This document shows, piece by piece, positions 14,626 through 29,002 of a stretch of 64,000 nucleotides of DNA. The notes beneath the pieces were generated by a model, which made no database searches, had not been told where the DNA came from, and saw only the letters and a program-made list of their open reading frames with translations. The stretch's first letter is position 1. Each line of letters starts with the position of its first letter. The stretch is from Oxyruncus cristatus (Eukaryota; Chordata; Aves; Passeriformes; Cotingidae), in the NCBI GenBank assembly GCA_013399855.1, contig VXAY01002085.1:1367058-1431057 (forward strand), given 5' to 3'. The translations under genes were made by a program, and so were the position numbers.

Positions 14626-17600
14626 GTACTGAGTACTTCACAGTGGTATCTGTAACACTTTGACAAGTCTGACTTCTGTTCTATTCCAAAAGCTTGTGGG
14701 GGGCTCTTTCTTTCGACTGGAAAATGGGGTCAAGGAACAGGTAAATTCAGCAAGCATACCTCTAACAGAAAAATAAGATTATTAAGTCTTATCATACTTC
14801 TTCATGTGATTAAATGCCTTGGGATTTAAAAATAGCTATAGCAATAGCTCAATAGTGTTAGCTCTAATTGTCTTTGGATGTGAGAATAGCTGTAGCCACA
14901 ACCCAATAGCAGTAGCTCTGTCCCAGTGACACCTCTGCACCTGTATGACAGGTGCCCGAGCAGGGCATGACTGAGGGGCAGTAGCATTATTCCCCTGGTA
15001 TTCTCTCCCCACGTTCTGTAGTTTATAGTTCAAGAACTTCCTAATCTCAATCATCATTCACTGTGGCTACCAATTAACCTATTTTCCATTAGTCTGATTA
15101 TTTTTTTTAATCCATTTAGTCTTGGCTTTGAAAACATTTTGAAGTATCAAGTTCCACAGAGTAATTATGTAACATAAATAAACTCTATAATTTAGGAAAC
15201 AGCAATTGAACAAGATACATTTAATATAATCTGCATTTAAAACTACCATATCAATGTGTAAAATCCATAATAGATGAAAACAAAATATATACTGTAATAG
15301 TGATGTCCACAGAAAAGTATGAAGAATGATCCACTGAATTTTCAATTCCTCACCAGACCTCTAATCTCTGTTTTAAAAATATGTAAAACATATAGCTGAA
15401 CATATTCCTGAGGTAGAAAATCAGCCTTTAGAATTATAGGATAACAGTGGAAGACAGGAGTACATGATGATTTATGGGTGCTGGGTAGTTACATGGTAAA
15501 TTTCATAAAAGAAGGCAAAATGAGTATTTTCTTGGAATGCTAGAGGTGAACTAGATCCATGTGGCTGACAGAGGCCTGCCTGCATGAGTTCTTGCACCTT
15601 CAAAATACGTAATAAACTGAGAAACAAACCTTAGAGAAATTATTTTGTGGGCTTTTCTTGTTCCTGTTTTGTATCTAGTATATAAATCTATTGCATAACA
15701 GCAACTAGTAACACACTTATGTTGGGCGTGGGGTTGAATTGCAACAGTTTCCTTTAATGGTAAGGAAGTTTGTTTTCTCTTTCAATGTATCCCATTTTCC
15801 CACTCCATGAAGATAAATTATAGTGAATTGTGTTATGTAATTAGATAAGTCTGGAAATTCTATTATTTATATTGTTTTGGGAGATTTCAAGTAATCAATA
15901 GTATTTATTTAACCTCAATAACCGACATCTCTTTGTTGTTGCTGTATGGAATTGATTTATTTGGTCACTACAGGCAGGCAATTACTGTCAAGTGATTAAC
16001 CTCACAGCAAACATCCATGAACTCTGTTTGATTGACTCTGATATAAAAAAAACAAAGACAAATTCTTTGAGCATGTGATTTATACCAGAAGGAGGTTGTC
16101 ATTTATCTTTTGCAATATATGATATATGGGTTTGAAGAGTACATATTCCCTCCATCATCAAGTGATCCCTTCTGTCCCTGTGGTTGGTGCTCCTCTGCAC
16201 AGCAGTATTTCAACAGGCTCAGACTGACAGAAAAGAGAACGGGGGAAAAAAAAAAGCACTGGAACCAGATGCATGTTTGCATTTGTAGGAATTACAAAAA
16301 TTTGCACATGTAAAAAAGAAATGTAATTCATCACTTGTAGTGTAAGTAGGAGTTCAGTATTTAATGTTTAACTAGACAGAGACGGAAGGAGACTTGGCTG
16401 ATTTTGATGTGCTGAAAATGAATGAATGCATATAGTGGGAATTATTCAATTTCCACCTCTGCAAACCCCAGTGGATTTAAGGACAACCTCCAAATTAGTA
16501 AACTCCTTGGGTGGTACTGCAGGTCTTCATAACATCTTTATGTGACTAAAGAGGACAAGCAGATTTACATACAGTACTACTAATTTTATTACACCGATAT
16601 TGATGTCTTGATAAGACCTTTATTTAATGCTTTGTAGGCAGAAATTCTGACCTTTGGTGACCTGAAAAACAAGTTGAGCTGCCATGGACATACATCGAGG
16701 AATTAATAGAATAAACGGGGCTTGGTGAAACAGACTGTTTGTTTGATTTGGAAAAGGAATTAACCTTTAATTTAGGAACAGATAAATAAATGGTGCAAAT
16801 GTAAAATTAAAAGTCGAGAATTATATTGATAGTTGATCTCCTTACTATATCAATGAAAACATAATTAATGGAAACAAAGGAATAATCCATCTCTCAGATC
16901 TACAGTCTCAAACATATCTCCAGGCAGTCTAAATAAATGGTGACATTTGTATGAACTGTTGCTGACAACAAATTCCATCAAATTTCATCAGCTCCACAAG
17001 GAGTGATTTTTTTTTTTTTCTGAGACAACTGAAATTTCTCTACCAAAGATACTTTTTAATTAGAATGAAACAAAATAAAAATATGAGCAAGAATTAACAG
17101 TTTGCCTCAGACTTTTCAGAACATTTGGGAAGTTGCAATTTGTTTAACAACATGTAACATGTTTATCAAATTGGGATTTATGAAAAGTAACTCTGCACTC
17201 CTCAGCACTACCTTTTGTGGTAGTGTTGTGTGTGCCACCATCACACACCCATCATTAGAAAACAGTCTCTTATTTTTTTCCATTTTCTGTGTGCTGTGTT
17301 TCCAACTATGTGTTTATGTAAGATTGGAATTTGGGCTTTCTACATTTCTTTCCTGGTATATACCACATTTCCTCTAAAAACAGAAAAAAAACCCCAAAAC
17401 ACACACCTGTGATGAAAAAAAACCATGAACCAGATGTTTTTTATATATATGTGTGTGTGTATATATATATACACATACACACACATTTGTAGTATTCTCA
17501 GTATAAAGCTGAAGATCCACCTTTCTGCATTATTAGAATTGCCTAATAAGAAATCAAATAGTTAATTATTTTGCTAAGAAATCATAGGTTGTTGACATAA

Positions 17601-18004
17601 CAGGATTCAGTGAGTTAAAAAGAGAGTAGAACTCCTGACCTTTGTTCTACCAAGCAGGTAGAACAAGAAGAAGCAAGGAAAAACAGGCAGAATATGCAGA
17701 GAGTAGAGTTACACAATCACAGGGATAAAAATTACGATTTCAGGAAGCAGCAATATTTCAGTTCACAGCCTATCTCTGAACAATTTTAGCTGAAAACTGT
17801 CCTTCACATTGTAAACTAATTTTGGGCCCAGGCAGTCATTTGTAGAAACTTCCTGAAGTATTTATTGAAAACAGTCTTTTTAGCAAAAGATGACTTAGGT
17901 GTTCTGTAAGTGAAGCAAGAATAAAAACTGTACTGTACACTGTAGTGTATTAAGACCTCCTGAGAATGATCAGTTGCTGAGTTTTTGGGGTAGGAGGTTT
18001 TCAT
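14626..18004. other. Intron with no gene seen
   Basis: It contains a pair of diverged 35-bp repeats at 14831-14865 and 14885-14919 (27 of 35 positions the same) and the alternating TA/TG/CA tract at 17441-17486. No mobile element was recognised. Confidence 0.6.
17441..17486. repeat. Palindromic TA/TG/CA microsatellite
   Basis: A (TA)n-(TG)n block is followed by a (TA)n-(CA)n block, so the GT part can pair with the CA part across an AT centre. It is an alternating purine-pyrimidine tract throughout. Confidence 0.85.
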
Positions 18005-19135
18005 TGGCCCACCTTTCAAGCCCGTCAAAGCCCCTCTGGATGGCTCATCCCTTCCCTCCAGTGTGTGACTGCACCACACAGCTTGGTGTCAGCAGCACAT
18101 TTTCTGAGGGTGCCCTCAATTGCACTGTCCATCACTGACAAAGATGTTGAGCAGTATCAGCCCGAGTTCCAACTCCCAAGGAACTCCACTTGTCGCTGGT
18201 CTCCACGTGGACAAAGAGCTATTGACCCCAACTCTGTGTGCAGAAGTCCAGCCAGTTGTTTATCCACAGAGTGGTCCATCCATCAAATCCATGCCTCTCC
18301 AATTTGGAGACAAGGATGTCGTGCAGGACAGTGTCAACAGCTTAGAGTAAGTCCAGATAGATGATGTCAGTGGCTCTGTCCCCATCCACCAATGCTGTAG
18401 CACCGCCACAGAAGGTCACCAGATTTTTCAGGCATGATTTCCCCTTTGTGAACCCATATTGGCTGTTACCAGTCATCTCATTGTTTTCCATGTGCCTCAG
18501 CACAGTTTCCAGGAGAACCTGGTCAATGATCTTGCCTGACACAGAGGTGAGACTGACTGGTCTGTAGTTCCCCATGTCTTCCACTTTCCCCTTTTTAAAA
18601 ATAGGGTTTTTATTTCCCTTTTTCCAGTCATCAAGGACTTCACCTGACTGCCACGATTTTTCAAAAATGATGGGTAGTGTCTTAGCAACTTCATCTGCCA
18701 GCTCCCTCAAGGCACGTGGGTGAATCTCATTGGGTCCCATGGACTTGTGCACATTCAAGTTCCTTAGATGGTTTTGAACCTGATCCTCTCCTGCATGGAC
18801 TTAGGACACGCCTTGCATTTTCCTTTCTTGACTTGGGTGGCGTGGCTGTTGAAGACTGAGGCACAGAAGTCCTTGAGAATCTCAGCCTTCTCTTTGTCCA
18901 GGGTAGCCAGGTCTCACATTTCCTTGCATCAAAGGAGAGGGCCCACTTTATCCCTATTCTTTCTTTTGCTTGCAATGTGTCTACAGAAGCCCTTCCTGTT
19001 ATTCTTGATATCCCTGGACAGACTCAATTCTTACTGGGCCTTTGCTTCCCTAACCTTGTCCCTAACTTCCCGTACAATTCCCCTGCATTCCTCCCTGGCC
19101 ACTTATCCTCTTTTTCACTTCTTTGAATGGTCCTG
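18005..19135 (-). mobile_element. CR1 LINE, reverse-transcriptase region, minus strand
   Basis: Read on the minus strand, this covers the region between the CR1 endonuclease and the middle of its reverse transcriptase. Motifs seen in order are [38 protein letters not shown] and AADTKLCGA. The copy is dead. A TAA precedes AVDTV in the motif-A region, the catalytic FADD is changed to CAAD, and frameshifts break the frame on either side of the 138-codon open part. Both element ends are missing. Confidence 0.93.
18342..18758 (-). pseudogene. CR1 pol remnant (reverse transcriptase N-terminal part)
   Basis: This is the longest open piece of the CR1 pol in the element at 18005-19135, 138 codons. 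It shows [21 protein letters not shown], then a [15 protein letters not shown] block, [19 protein letters not shown] and [16 protein letters not shown]1 pol is normally a far longer endonuclease plus reverse transcriptase protein, so this is a fragment. It ends at the stop before the motif-A aspartate. Confidence 0.92.
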
Positions 19136-22100
19136 TAAGTATTGAAAGTGTAGTGACATTCAGAGTACTCTGAAGTTTCTGGTGATCTTTTAAGTTGAAT
19201 GTGATTGTCTCCTTTAAAAAAAAAATAAGGAAGAATAAAATAAATTTTATTGGGGAGGAAAAGATGTGATTCTTCAGACAATATGAGAAAGGTTAGAAAC
19301 AGGGGTTTTTTTACCTTATAAGCTCTCTTTCTAGTATTATCCACAGGTATTAGAGTAGAAGGTAGAACATACAAAAGTTTTTTGGAAAGACAGGGTCATG
19401 TGTATGTGCAACTGCAACACTGTAAATTAAGTAGCAGCTCCTGGATTCCTTAAGGCACGCAGGGTGAGCCAGCTACAGCCCTGGGGGGATGAGGCAGCAG
19501 GTTGTCTTCCTCACTGCTCTTCTCTCTGGGCAACTATGAAAGATCACTGACCTAAGGATCCTCTTTTTTATTCTCACACAATGCACTCAGGCAGGTTTTC
19601 TGTCTCCTGTGGGGAAACCGCTGTTGCTGTTCCAGACTGTTCGCTATGGGTGCAATTACATATGCACAGTCTTTTCACTACTGATATTGTGTATGGGTGC
19701 AATTACATATGCGCATTCTTTTCACTACTGATGTTGTGTATGCTTGTTATGATGAGTTCAGGGCTTTACACCTTACATAGCTGTGTCCCTCATGGTGAAA
19801 TATGGAGTGGCTCATATTCTGATTTGGAACTAAAGGTGAAAAGTAAGAACAGAGTTCACACATTTTGAAAAAGGCCAAACTCCATTCCTAGGTGGTGTCC
19901 ATCTCATCTAAGTATAGCTGTTGAAAATCTCTAAGCCGTGGTAAAAGGTGATATTCCCTTCTTTTAAAGAACAATAAAGAAAATTGCCCTTTCTTAGCTT
20001 AAAATACAAGCACTTAATGCCACCTTGGGTACATCTTTAAAGTAACAACTATTTTATGGCTCAAATTTTTGTTGGTTTGGACTGGTTTTGGGTTTGGTTG
20101 TTTTTTTTTCTTTGATCTTAATGGAAACTTTTAAATATTTTGGAAGTTCTGTATCTCACACTGAAAATATATATTGTCTAAGTGATTTGAATCAATTTCC
20201 TTATTATTCGGAGATCTGACTTACAAATTACATGCTTAGCAAAACATAAACTATGCAGTGATTATTCCTGCTTATAACTAATGAAAATATTCATGTAAAC
20301 AACCCAGTTGATATCTTTTGGTTTGTGGGTATGCAAATACACTTATTAAAAAGTCCTGCAACGTACAGAGTCATATGTAGACTTTTACACTTCTGTAGTG
20401 GTCAGATTAGCAGTTTTACTTTTATATGTGGAGTTTCAATTAAGACATACCTGCTCTCTCTGACATACTTAATTAAGAGTATGTTCAGACTTGGGAAAGA
20501 ATCATATTTTAACAGCATATTATTGATTTAGTCATAGTAGTCAACATGGGTCAAAAATATTTTCCTGCAGTGATTTCTTTTAATTAAATATTAGGTTTAA
20601 TAATATTCTTTGTGTTACTTATAGTACCAAGGCATTTGCAAACTCTTTGCACTTTTGCAGGATTTCATTCAGGTCAAGTGAAGACTAGCCCATGTCTGAC
20701 ATGGAGTGTACATGTCCCCACTGCAATCACAAATAGTTCTCAATGGTGAACATCAGAAAGCAAACAGACCCCATCAACTTTGCAGCTGGAGCATTACTTA
20801 TTCAATTCCTCCATGACTTTTTTAGTTTTAAGTATCAAAATATTTTTTTCTGTTCTGTTAGAAGTAAGAAGCCCTTAAATCTGGCAGATGGAATCAGAAC
20901 TAATGTGTAGTTTCTTACTTCTGAAGCTGCTACTCAGCCACTACTTTGTTGTCTTTATTCATTGGTTAGACTCCTTAAAGTTCCCTTGAAAACAGCTCCA
21001 GCTGTAATGAGCACAATTTTATATATACAAATTTGATCATGTCTACAGTTAAGCTGTAGCAATACTAATTTAATGTGAATTGACTCTATTTTTTTTTTAT
21101 TTAAGTTTAGCCTGCTTGATTTAACAAATTTGTGCAATAATCTTGAAAGTGCCAGTTTACTCTTTCAATCTTCTCCCCATGACTTTTGTAGTCTTTAGAT
21201 TTTTTAGGCAAAAAAAGTAATGCAATTTTTCTGTTTCACAGTTACACAGTAGCTGACTCTTAGTGTTGCTTAAAGTCTGGGATGTGTTGAATAAGGTTTG
21301 TCCCTTGCTTTCTGACAGAATTAGTCTTCATTAGCATAGTAGAAAATCTTAAATGACTACACGTATGTATGCATTTTTAGAGCTGAAAAGATCACTGTAA
21401 AAATAAATAGTATGAAGCAATAATTATGATTAAATTATATACCTGGCCTTATAGCTCCTAAATGTGGATTTTTATACATATTTTGTGAATAAGAAAAACA
21501 AAAAAGTGAAAGGGACACACACACACATATTTTGAAGGTTATAGCCTACTTTAAGTGGACTGTGTTCTGACTGTGTAAGACCAAATGTTCAGCATTTTTT
21601 TCACCAAAGATATTGGCTTTATTTTTTCCAGGTGTACTGCTCTTTCTCATTCAATACATTGGAATGCAGAAAAGTGGTGCAATAAGTATGTACCTCTTTA
21701 ATTTTAGCAGTTGCTAAGTGAGAAAAGTGTTAAAGAATAAAGAGGGTTGTTTTCCAAGCGTTTAGAGCTTGAGCATAGACTCTGCTTGTTTTCTGCAGGT
21801 AATGACAGGGTTGAACCATTTTGAATGTACCCAGCCCCTTCTTGCTTCAGCTGATCCTGATAGTTATCAGACCTGATTCTCATTCCTTTTGTTCATCATT
21901 AATTTAATTCAATTCCAGACTTAGTCAGATAGAAATTCTATTTACCATTATTCTGTGCAAAGACTAATAAAATATAAAGCAAACAATAGACTCATTATGA
22001 GAGCAGCATGTTCAAAATACCAACCTAACATTTTAAAATACATAAAATCCTGTAGGTTTAACAAATAGATGGCTGAAGCGTGGGCTGGATGGTTTCCTTT

Positions 22101-24713
22101 GTTAATTAGAAATGAGTGATCTCTTATAGTGCAATCATTTTTGTATAGCTGAAAACAAGGGTTTAAATTAATCTCTTCTGTGCATTTGAGTATGTATATA
22201 TTTGATTAAAAAATTCTCTATAAATGTTCACTTAACATTTTTATTGTAAATGGGTTATTCAAAACCAGTCTTATATTAAGACAGCAATGAGCAAAGCTTT
22301 ATGTATTTTACTTCAAAGGAAGTCATGTACTCTCTGTTATAGGTTGAAAATATGGATTAGAAAAGCAACTTCAGTAATTTAGCAAAAGAATGGATGTGAA
22401 CATTAAAGAGAGACAAAATGCCACCTTAATTTTCAATTTGATGGTGACTTGACATTTCTTCCTCTGCAAAATGCTGAATTGGGGTGGTCCCAAAGACCAA
22501 TTATTAGAGATTATTCCCATCGTGGTCACTGGGTACAGAGAAGCTCCTCTAGACAGTAATTCAAAGAATTAGACAGAGCTGGGTGGTTTAGTACAACAGT
22601 TTCTATGGGGTTTAGAAGAGTTTTCCCTCCTTAGATCTATGAATAACTGGTTCCTTTTGGATGATATGTTTACATGCTTGTCATTCTGGACAATGTCCTA
22701 ATTCATGTATAGCATACTGTTCTTTTTCTGTTATTTGTCAAAATATCCACCAGGTCATGGCCACTATTGCTGAGTTTTCTTATTTTATTAATGTTTTTTT
22801 ATGCAATGATATTTTTTTGCACTTCCCTTACTATAACCTGGTTCTTCCTCTCTGCCTGATAACATGACTTCAGAAGGGAAGTGACCAATCTCTTGCAGCT
22901 TTTTGTGTGGATAATGTGAAAATAAGGCCTAAAATAAATATGAAAATAAAACCCTAAAATATACTAGAAAGTCTTGCATTCTGTATCTTAAAGTAAATTT
23001 CAGTATTTGCAAGCTGATTTTATCCATCCTTTTTATGTTGTGTACCATGTCCATTGATGCCTTTTCTTACCATCTGCAATGTTAATTAATGGGAAAAATA
23101 CGGACGGCTTGTGATAGTTGCATGGACAGATGCTGTCAAATAATGTAATTGATGATGCAGTCGTGACTTCTTTTGGAATCCTGTACTCCCTGTTGATAAT
23201 GCGGTGTCAGCAAAAGGTAGGGGGATGTTTTAACATGTGGTAATCAGTAGAAGAAATCTTAGTCCCTAATGAAAATGAAGACTTCCACTTAAATTATATA
23301 TCATGCAAGAAGTGCAGATTGTTACTGTGCATACTGTTGTTAAAATTATGACAGTTTTGCTAATTTCTAACCATAATGTTGTTATAAACCTGATGTCTTT
23401 TTAAACTTCTACTAAACTTTTTCCTGAAGAATTTTTTTTTCCATTTTAGCTTTGAGTGTAAGGTTAAAAACTAAGATAAAGATAATAACTCCAAACAAAT
23501 TTGGTTTTTTACATCAGTTGAAAAAATTTAGGGAAATGCCATTTCCTGAGTATGAAAATTTGTTCGTGTGAGTGAATTTCCCTTTCTTCACGAGTCATAT
23601 CAGAATATTGAAATATAAAGATTGTGAGCGGATGTTGTTGCCATGATTCTGCTTCTGATTGTTTCAGTTTAGTGGGGTGAAGTTATTAGGATGAACTTAA
23701 TTCTAGAGAGAGAAAGAAGCTGTACACAAAAATGTTTATCAAAAAACTGTTTTAGTGACTGCTAAAGACATAAAAGACATATAAACTCTTAGCTCAATAA
23801 TATCTTGAAAAAATTAAATAAATCTGTTGTTAAGGCACCCAAGATGCCTGTTAAACACTCTTTTAAAAGGTAGATAAATTACACTGAATGTTAATTTTTC
23901 ACATTATTGCTATGGTAGCAGAAGACTTCATTTTACTTTTATGTTCCCCTAGAGTATACTAAATCCACCAATACTGTTCTAATAGAGCATTTGTCATTTC
24001 CATAGCTTTTCTTATAAAGCTTTAGATAATTTATGTGCACAGTGAAGTCTTCCAGAATGGTACTTTAATAAACCAGAGTATAAAATGTACAAGTACGATA
24101 GCATATGGACCTTGTGTTGCCTTCATCCTAAAAAACAATCTGTACAAATTCCTAAAAACAGTCTATACACAATTAGACTAACTGAATATTTAGATTTCAA
24201 ATGGAGAGCATTTTTCCAATGCTTTCAATGTCTTTCAATTGGCTTAGGCAAATTCTAAACTCAGAGCTACTAAATGAAATTATACTGATAATACATATGT
24301 TCAGGGAGAGATTCCAGATAATACATGTATCTGAAATCAATGCAATTGTTCTTAGAAGGAGAAAAACTTTGTTTAAAAAAGAAAAGACACCTCATTTTAA
24401 CTGCAAGAATATCACATGAGCACAATGATAACAAAACAGTAGCCTCAAGATCATGTAGATGGTATCTGAGATATATTCCACTATATTAAAAGAAAAATTT
24501 CTTTTTAAGAGTATTCACATCCTGAGATGACCTCAGAAATATTGTTGTCTTCCCTTCATCACTCCAAGAAAAATTAAAAAAAGTTTTTTTTCACAGTGTT
24601 ATCTCACAGTATTAATTAACTATCTAAAATATCATAGTATATAAACAATAGCAAAACAATGTATATCAAATTTAAGAATCAAATTTTACTTTGAATTTCT
24701 TTACAAGTCTGAA
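19136..24713. other. Intron with no gene seen
   Basis: It contains the 47-bp tandem duplication at 19645-19738. The rest is AT-rich intron with short, unrecognised frames. The stretch at about 23100-23220 is less simple in composition and includes TGTCA and TAATTGAT motifs. No mobile element was recognised. Confidence 0.6.
19645..19738 (+). repeat. Tandem duplication, 2 x 47 bp
   Basis: The copies are 19645-19691 and 19692-19738, directly adjacent, with three mismatches in 47 positions. Each starts TATGGGTGCAATTACATATG. Confidence 0.95.
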
Positions 24714-24784
24714 AGGGTTGGAGTCAATGATCTCAGAGGTCCTTTCCAAGCCATCTGATTCTATGATTCAGTGATTCTGTGAAT
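24714..24784 (+). mobile_element. CR1 3' terminal fragment, plus strand
   Basis: This short piece has the CR1 3' UTR wording (GGAGTCAATGATCTCAGAGG, then TCCTTTCCAAGCC). It ends in the terminal repeat GATTCTATGATTCAGTGATT. Only the last ~70 bases of the element are present. Confidence 0.85.
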
Positions 24785-27700
24785 CAAGACTGAAATCTTA
24801 GTTTCTTTGAGATTAATGTCAGTTTGCCCATCAACTTAACAGAGCCAATATTTCATCCTTGGATTTCCAGTTATGAAAGATTAGAACTGAAGTTAATTTT
24901 AAAAAATTGAAATCAGCCTTCAAAAAATCTATCTCTGCAAAACGCCTTGATGTTTTATTGGTTATCTGTCATGCAAATTATCTCAATTAGTGAATACATT
25001 TGTTGTTTAAAAGGTTGAAAAATACTTTCTGCATGTTTTGATAACAGGAAAAATACATGGTGGCTGCATAGTGACCCTCCAAAACAGGATGAACAGTAGA
25101 TTAATTTTTTTTACCATCATAAAAAGGGAAAACCTGCCTATATATTTCTACATGACTCTAAAATACAGAATTTAATTTTGAATCTGGCTGAAACTATACT
25201 TCTTCGTAGTTTACTCACTTAGTGAATAGTTTGTTCAAATCTTATTGGAATCAGTATGGGTAAAACACCTGCTGACTTACTGGAAAAATTACAGGGCTAA
25301 AAAAAGGCAGTCAAGAGAACTAAGGTTGTATTCTATGGTAATTTACCTGAAAAGTTCAAAAATTAAGATATGTTGAAAAATAATAAGAATTAAAAAATCA
25401 AAATTCTATAGTAATTTAACTTCTGATGCTTTACTAACCTGTGTGAGAACTTCATATAGGAAAACAACTTCACCAACTTGAATTTTTTTTTTCTGTGTGA
25501 AGTTGATAACATGCAATAATTGTTTGAATAGGAAAAAGAAATTGGAACTAGCAATGACATTTTCCATTTCTTTAATGTGGTTTTTCGTTTTGCTTTGAAG
25601 TATTATATTCACATCCTGAACTGGATTAAAATAATTGGATAAAAATATTGGATAAAACTTCACAGAACCATGATTGAAGAGTGATATAAATCAGTGAATT
25701 TCCTCCACATTCTTTAAACAAAGAGAAGAGGGAGTGTAAAAACTGTAGAAAGATGCCTGTGAGTTTTCTCCCTTTCTAAATCATTCTGTTTCTCCTCACT
25801 GCATTCTTCCCACATTAAACAAGTGTTATATTTCTGCAGACACAGGATATGACAAGAAACATTCTCAGTCCTTAAATAAGCCCTTTATGGAGTTACTAGT
25901 CCCACAGCATAATTCTACTCAAGTTGTGGGAGGTTTATTTATGGTGAGTATATGATCTGTTGTGTGGGTTGTTTTTTTTCCAGAGGTAAGATTCCTCTTA
26001 TCTAAGCTTAATATTTACACCTGCTGGCATATGAGCTCACTGCCCTTCATGGCAATTCCATGGCATGACTTGTATTCTCTCTATGCCAATGCATTGAACA
26101 TCAGATGAGTTGTGTTACACAAAATTCCGCTTCCATCTCTTGGCTATCCAAGGAGCTCTAGTTGGCAAACTCAAATGTAGACTTACAATATAAGTCTCTA
26201 AATTACATGAATCCTACTTAAAGGTTCCATGGTTCTTATATTTATAACGTTTGGAAATGGTAAGCTGGCTCTAATACTATTTTCTTGTTATAGAACAAAT
26301 CCAAAAATTCATGTCAGCTTTTCAAAGCAGGCAAAACCAAATTTGTAGTAGAAATGTTAGTTGTTTTTTGGGTTTTTTTTAAACTGAAATGTACAGCTGA
26401 AAAAATAAGAAAAAAAAGGGCAAGCTTTGGGATGTACAAGGCTGTCTTCAAATCTCAGGAGCTTACTATACCGGTTGGTCTAATAAAATATATTCCTTCT
26501 ACCTTGTTTTATCTAAGCCATCGTGTCTAAAGAAACATTACTATTATTATTTTTCATGGTATTTAAGTTTTCTTAGGCTGGAATAACAGCATGCATTTCT
26601 TTAAGCTAGCTGCAGTGTGCAAAATAAGTATAGGGTTTTTTATTAAAATATTGCTGTTTTGATTCATTTTGGCAGTTAGAATAAACTGTACTTCACATGT
26701 AACACAGTGTTCCTTTTTCCATTCTGTGCTTTCTTTGAAAATGATGATTGTGGTTACAAGACAACTGGAAGCTTTCCTTTTAAACTTCACTATTCTCAAT
26801 TCAATGTAAACTAAACATAAAGAAAAATGAGTCCTTGCTGAAAACAAAGGTTTTGGCTTGAGAGCTGCAGTAAACAGAATAAATGTTTTATTAGAAGTAG
26901 GTGGGTTATGATGCTTCAGAGTAGAGATGGTAAATTTAATTTAAACTACTACTTCTGTTCAGTACTTGCACATATCTTATAATAGGACATTTTTAATGTT
27001 GATATCAACTCAATGCTCAGGTGAGTAAAGAACCTGAGGAGAGATGTGATTTTTATTTTGTTGTCATATGGCTCTGCCAGCAAACCTTCTCTCTTCCAGA
27101 CTCAGCACAAGACAGAAATGTGACTTGCACTGAACACCTTCTGCTCCCACTGCAGCTTTGAGCCTGGCACTAGAGCCCAAGCACCAGCTGCCTTACAGCA
27201 TCCCATGCTGGACCTGTCCTAACATACCACCCTCTCTGAACTTTGCACAGTTTATGATTTCTGTGGCCAAAACTGGCCTCTCCCACTTTGCCCAGCCTGC
27301 CCTTTGAAGGCACAGACCAGAGATGCACTTTGGGTCTTGGTGTCACTTCTAAGACGCGCAGCAGCAACAGAAGCAGGAGGTACCTCGGAGGGGGCCACCC
27401 TTCCTCCCCACATACACTGTTGTGGTTGTTCCTGCCCTCCTGCAAACCACCCATCTGCACATCCTACCCTGGGCAGAACTCAGGGAGCAGCAGTGGACAA
27501 ACCAAGGCTTAGGAGGAAAGGCAGCTCTAAAATAACCCTCTGAAGACGGAGGCAGCAGGGACCTCTGCAGGCCCAAAGGGAGCACCCACCCACCCACAGC
27601 CTGCGCAGCCACCCCTCCATGAAGTGGCAGAGCAGTGCTGAAACCCTGCTTGGATTTTTCAGGTGTTTTGTTCCTTCAAAATGATTCCATTACTTTTTCA

Positions 27701-29002
27701 GAATTTTTGAGCTAGCATTCAGAATTCAAAAAGTCACTCATGAATAACTTGGCAAAGGGCAAAAAATGCATTGTGATAAGCTAATTTAAATAGAAATAGG
27801 CTCGTTCCTTTGTGTGGGTTGCATATGTGTTTTGGTTGGGTTTTTTTTGAAAAACATCTAGATTTTGATGAGCAAATTCAGTTTTCTGAGGAGCTACTCC
27901 AACACCATCAGGAAAAATAAAAAATTAAGGCTAGGTGAAGTGATTGTCATTTTCATACAGCAGCAATCCAGATTTTATGATCACATTTGAGGAGGGACAG
28001 TTTCTTAGGATGACTGGGAGGGCAGGAACAGAGATTAGGGAAGAAAAGACACTTGAAAAATGTGGATGATGTGATATTTGCTGGAATAGCAAATATTTAT
28101 TTATTTTTTCTCTACTCTTGTGCACAGGTAAAAAGATGTATGCTTAATAGGAAATAGTCCTATGCAGCTACTGTTCTTACTAAGAGAGGCTCAAAAGACT
28201 GAAGAAAAAAACTTGAAAGATCTATTCTGGCTTCTGAGAAGTCAAGGACATTTCAAAATAGTTTTACATGTGCTCTGTAATGCCTTATTCTAATATATTA
28301 TAAATGCTAGTTGGCAGATTACATCTCATATTTTCAAAAGCTAAGGTTTGTACTGTTCAGCTCTAGGTGTCTTCTTGTCTATGTGACTCGAAAGTGTCTT
28401 CAAGATCTGTCAGTAGTTTTGATATGCACATGAAGCTGAGAGAACAATGATTATAAACTCCACTCAGAAAGATATAAAGGTAGATATGCCTGCTATTGCA
28501 TGAATAGAAAGCATAAAGCTCTGAAAATGTCTTACTTTAGACTATAGTATATGTAATTTGGAAGAAAATATTATAAATAGGGTGTCCTGTTATTACTTAA
28601 CAGTTCCATGAGACATGATCATTTCATTCGCTTGTCAGTGCTACTTATTTTTTTATGACCTGTCTTTTGAAAATAGCAGTACTGAAAAATCTTACTTAAT
28701 TCTAAGATAAACCAAACCAATGATATAAATTATGGATTTTTTGGAGTCTTACTGGACAAATTAAAAGACTTTCATGACTTGAGATTTTCTTTCTGTTTTT
28801 GAATGTATGGCAAAGTAACTCTTCCAAGAAAACATGCCAGCTGATATCTGGTTCCCTTATTAAACTGAGTGCTTCATAGTATCAAAGGGCAGAAACTTGC
28901 ATTAACGTGATTAAAAATACTACACTGAGTCAATAGAAAAACTATGAATTTACTCTTGGGATTTTAAAAGGATTTTATGGGCTGAAAGGAGAGGTTTTTA
29001 AT
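24785..29002. other. Intron with a GC-rich island at about 27060-27640
   Basis: Most is AT-rich intron. About 27060-27640 is distinctly GC-richer, with CCCACC repeats near 27585 and overlapping open frames on both strands (87 and 96 codons minus, 74 and 79 plus). None resembles a protein I know, and no splice or promoter evidence can be read reliably. It may be an old retroelement piece or a regulatory island. Confidence 0.5.
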
